The notes under the pieces: model-generated
What the model was told of the DNA's origin: nothing
Database searches by the model: none
What the model saw: only the letters and a program-made list of their open reading frames with translations
Position numbers and translations under genes: made by a program
Origin: Novosphingobium sp.
Lineage (GTDB): Bacteria > Pseudomonadota > Alphaproteobacteria > Sphingomonadales > Sphingomonadaceae
DNA length: 7,461 bases
NCBI GenBank assembly: GCA_009885425.1
Contig: VFKS01000002.1
Span: 1-7,461, forward strand
Direction of reading: 5' to 3'
Shown here: positions 6,692 through 7,461 of the stretch, one piece after another
How the letters are laid out: every line of letters begins with the position of its first letter
Numbering within the stretch: the stretch's first letter is position 1

Positions 6692-7192
6692 ATGAGTGAC
6701 CCCTATTCCCACCTTCCCTACCGCCCCTGCGTGGGCGTCATGCTGGTTAATGGCGCTGGCTTGGTCTTTGTCGGCCGCCGGATCGACACCCGCGGGCAAC
6801 CGGCCGAAGGCGGCGATTTCTGGCAGATGCCGCAGGGCGGGGTCGATGATGGCGAAGACCTGCGCGCCGCCGCGCTGCGCGAGCTGTGGGAAGAAACCGG
6901 GGTTGAGGAACAGCACGTCACCCTGATCGCCCAGACCCGCGAAGAAGTGCTCTATGACCTGCCCGAAGAGCTGCTGGGCAAGCTATGGAAGGGCCAATAT
7001 CGCGGCCAGCGCCAACATTGGTTCCTCGCCCGGTTCGCCGGAGAAGATGCCGATATCCACCTCGAACGCCACGATCCGCCCGAATTTGCGGAGTGGAAGT
7101 GGGTCGATCCCCAGCTGCTACCAGATCTCATAGTTCCGTTCAAGAAACGGGTTTATCGCACTGTTCTGGATGAATTTAGAGATCTGATCTGA
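6692..7192 (+). CDS. rppH: RNA pyrophosphohydrolase (Nudix), RppH/NudH
   Basis: Predicted to remove pyrophosphate from the 5' triphosphate (or diphosphate) end of mRNA, which starts 5'-end-dependent decay; it may also hydrolyse diadenosine polyphosphates. The protein has 166 residues, typical for the family. YRPCVGVML opens the fold and FWQMPQGG leads into a perfect Nudix box at 49-71: Gly49, Glu55, then R63-E64-L65 and E67-E68 with Gly70, where the glutamates bind the catalytic divalent metals. RGQRQHWFLARF (104-115) and the EFAEWKWVDP segment (131-140) match the RppH pattern, and the FKKRVYRTVLDEF tail is also typical. No residues appear to be missing. It is cotranscribed with the upstream hydrolase, and a long palindrome begins two bases after its TGA, which may protect or end the transcript. 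Confidence 0.95.
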   Translation: MSDPYSHLPYRPCVGVMLVNGAGLVFVGRRIDTRGQPAEGGDFWQMPQGGVDDGEDLRAAALRELWEETGVEEQHVTLIAQTREEVLYDLPEELLGKLWKGQYRGQRQHWFLARFAGEDADIHLERHDPPEFAEWKWVDPQLLPDLIVPFKKRVYRTVLDEFRDLI

Positions 7193-7193
7193 A

Positions 7194-7283
7194 CGTCGTC
7201 CCGGGCTTGACCCGGGACCGCTGGCCGCCTCGACGCGAGCTCGCTGAAACCGCCAGCGGTCCCGGGTCAAGCCCGGGACGACG
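7194..7283. repeat. Perfect 32-bp inverted repeat with nested hairpins (REP/BIME-like intergenic palindrome)
   Basis: Arms at 7194-7225 and 7252-7283 are exact reverse complements, with a 26-base centre. Each arm contains its own 8-bp hairpin: GTCCCGGG and CCCGGGAC around a 5-base loop, CTTGA at 7206-7210 in the left arm and TCAAG at 7267-7271 in the right arm. The centre also holds a 10-base palindrome (GCGAGCTCGC, 7235-7244). It starts directly after the rppH stop and ends two bases before the stop of the convergent gene. No T-tract follows on either side, so it is not a standard intrinsic terminator. It looks like a mobile or dispersed palindromic repeat and may also act as a bidirectional transcript-end structure (inference). 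Confidence 0.85.
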
Positions 7284-7285
7284 CG

Positions 7286-7461
7286 CTAATTCGCTGTAAC
7301 TTCCGGTTTGGCCTCAACTTGCGCCGCCGTAACAACCTGAGGGGTCGGCCCACGCTGGATTGCGGCGGTAAGCTGCCGAGCCGGAGCGCAGGTCTTGTTG
7401 CCGCACAGCACCTCGATCCGGGCCAGATTGCGCTTGGCCTTCTCGACCGCGCCCTTTTCGA
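7286..7461 (-). CDS. Hypothetical protein, C-terminal fragment with a Cys-x4-Cys pair
   Basis: An open minus-strand frame enters from the right edge and ends at TAG (7288-7286). Its 57 visible residues begin EKGAVEKAKRNLARIEVLCGNKTC and end in a Pro/Val/Ala-rich tail (VEAKPEVTAN). The first part looks like an amphipathic helix with two cysteines five residues apart, which could form a disulfide if the protein is exported. I do not recognise a family. The arrangement is sensible: it is convergent with rppH, with the palindrome lying exactly between the two stops. Since only the C-terminus is visible and the frame is short, reality as a gene is likely but not certain. Confidence 0.5.
   Translation of the reverse strand, partial: EKGAVEKAKRNLARIEVLCGNKTCAPARQLTAAIQRGPTPQVVTAAQVEAKPEVTAN

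Noticed and set aside
6335..6916. Minus-strand frame of 193 codons across the hydrolase and rppH
   Set aside because: It runs antisense across both genes and has no motifs of its own; the plus-strand genes carry complete catalytic signatures apart from the Asp noted.
7194..7283. Palindrome considered as a standard intrinsic terminator or as an insertion-sequence end
   Set aside because: No T-tract follows either arm, and there is no transposase frame or flanking target duplication; it is better described as a palindromic repeat.

Overview
This window is GC-rich, densely coded chromosomal DNA. Its style suggests an alphaproteobacterium of the Sphingomonadales or Erythrobacteraceae type. That placement is inference from codon and GC style, the KorAB and SSS-transporter gene types, and a palindromic CCCGGG-rich intergenic repeat of a kind common in alphaproteobacterial genomes. 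There is no rRNA, tRNA, CRISPR array or transposase.

Layout. (1) 1-341 (+) is the C-terminal end of a sodium:solute symporter whose start lies left of the window. Its stop codon interlocks with the stop of the first minus-strand gene. (2) 338-5552 is one tight minus-strand operon, read right to left: korA (2-oxoacid:ferredoxin oxidoreductase, fused gamma/alpha subunit), korB (beta subunit), a membrane metal-dependent hydrolase of the YdjM/DUF457 type, and a class I CPD photolyase. The junctions are a 4-base overlap, a 12-base gap and a 1-base overlap, so cotranscription and translational coupling are very likely. (3) 5553-5737 is the divergent control region. (4) 5738-7192 (+) is a two-gene unit: an HSL-family alpha/beta hydrolase, then the Nudix RNA pyrophosphohydrolase rppH 15 bases later. 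(5) 7194-7283 is a perfect 32-bp inverted repeat with hairpins nested inside each arm. It fills almost all of the gap between rppH and a convergent, truncated minus-strand gene (7286-7461) of unknown function.

How the genes work together. KorAB would carry out CoA-dependent oxidative decarboxylation of 2-oxoglutarate (or a similar 2-oxoacid), passing electrons to ferredoxin. No ferredoxin gene is in the window. The photolyase needs fully reduced FAD and is the last gene of the same operon. A redox or stress link between the two is possible but unproved. RppH acts on mRNA 5' ends, and the hydrolase before it has an unknown ester substrate.

The points most worth a second look are the missing canonical catalytic Asp in the alpha/beta hydrolase, the nested palindrome, and the kor-DUF457-photolyase operon. 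I found no clear case of a wholly undescribed multi-gene system here.
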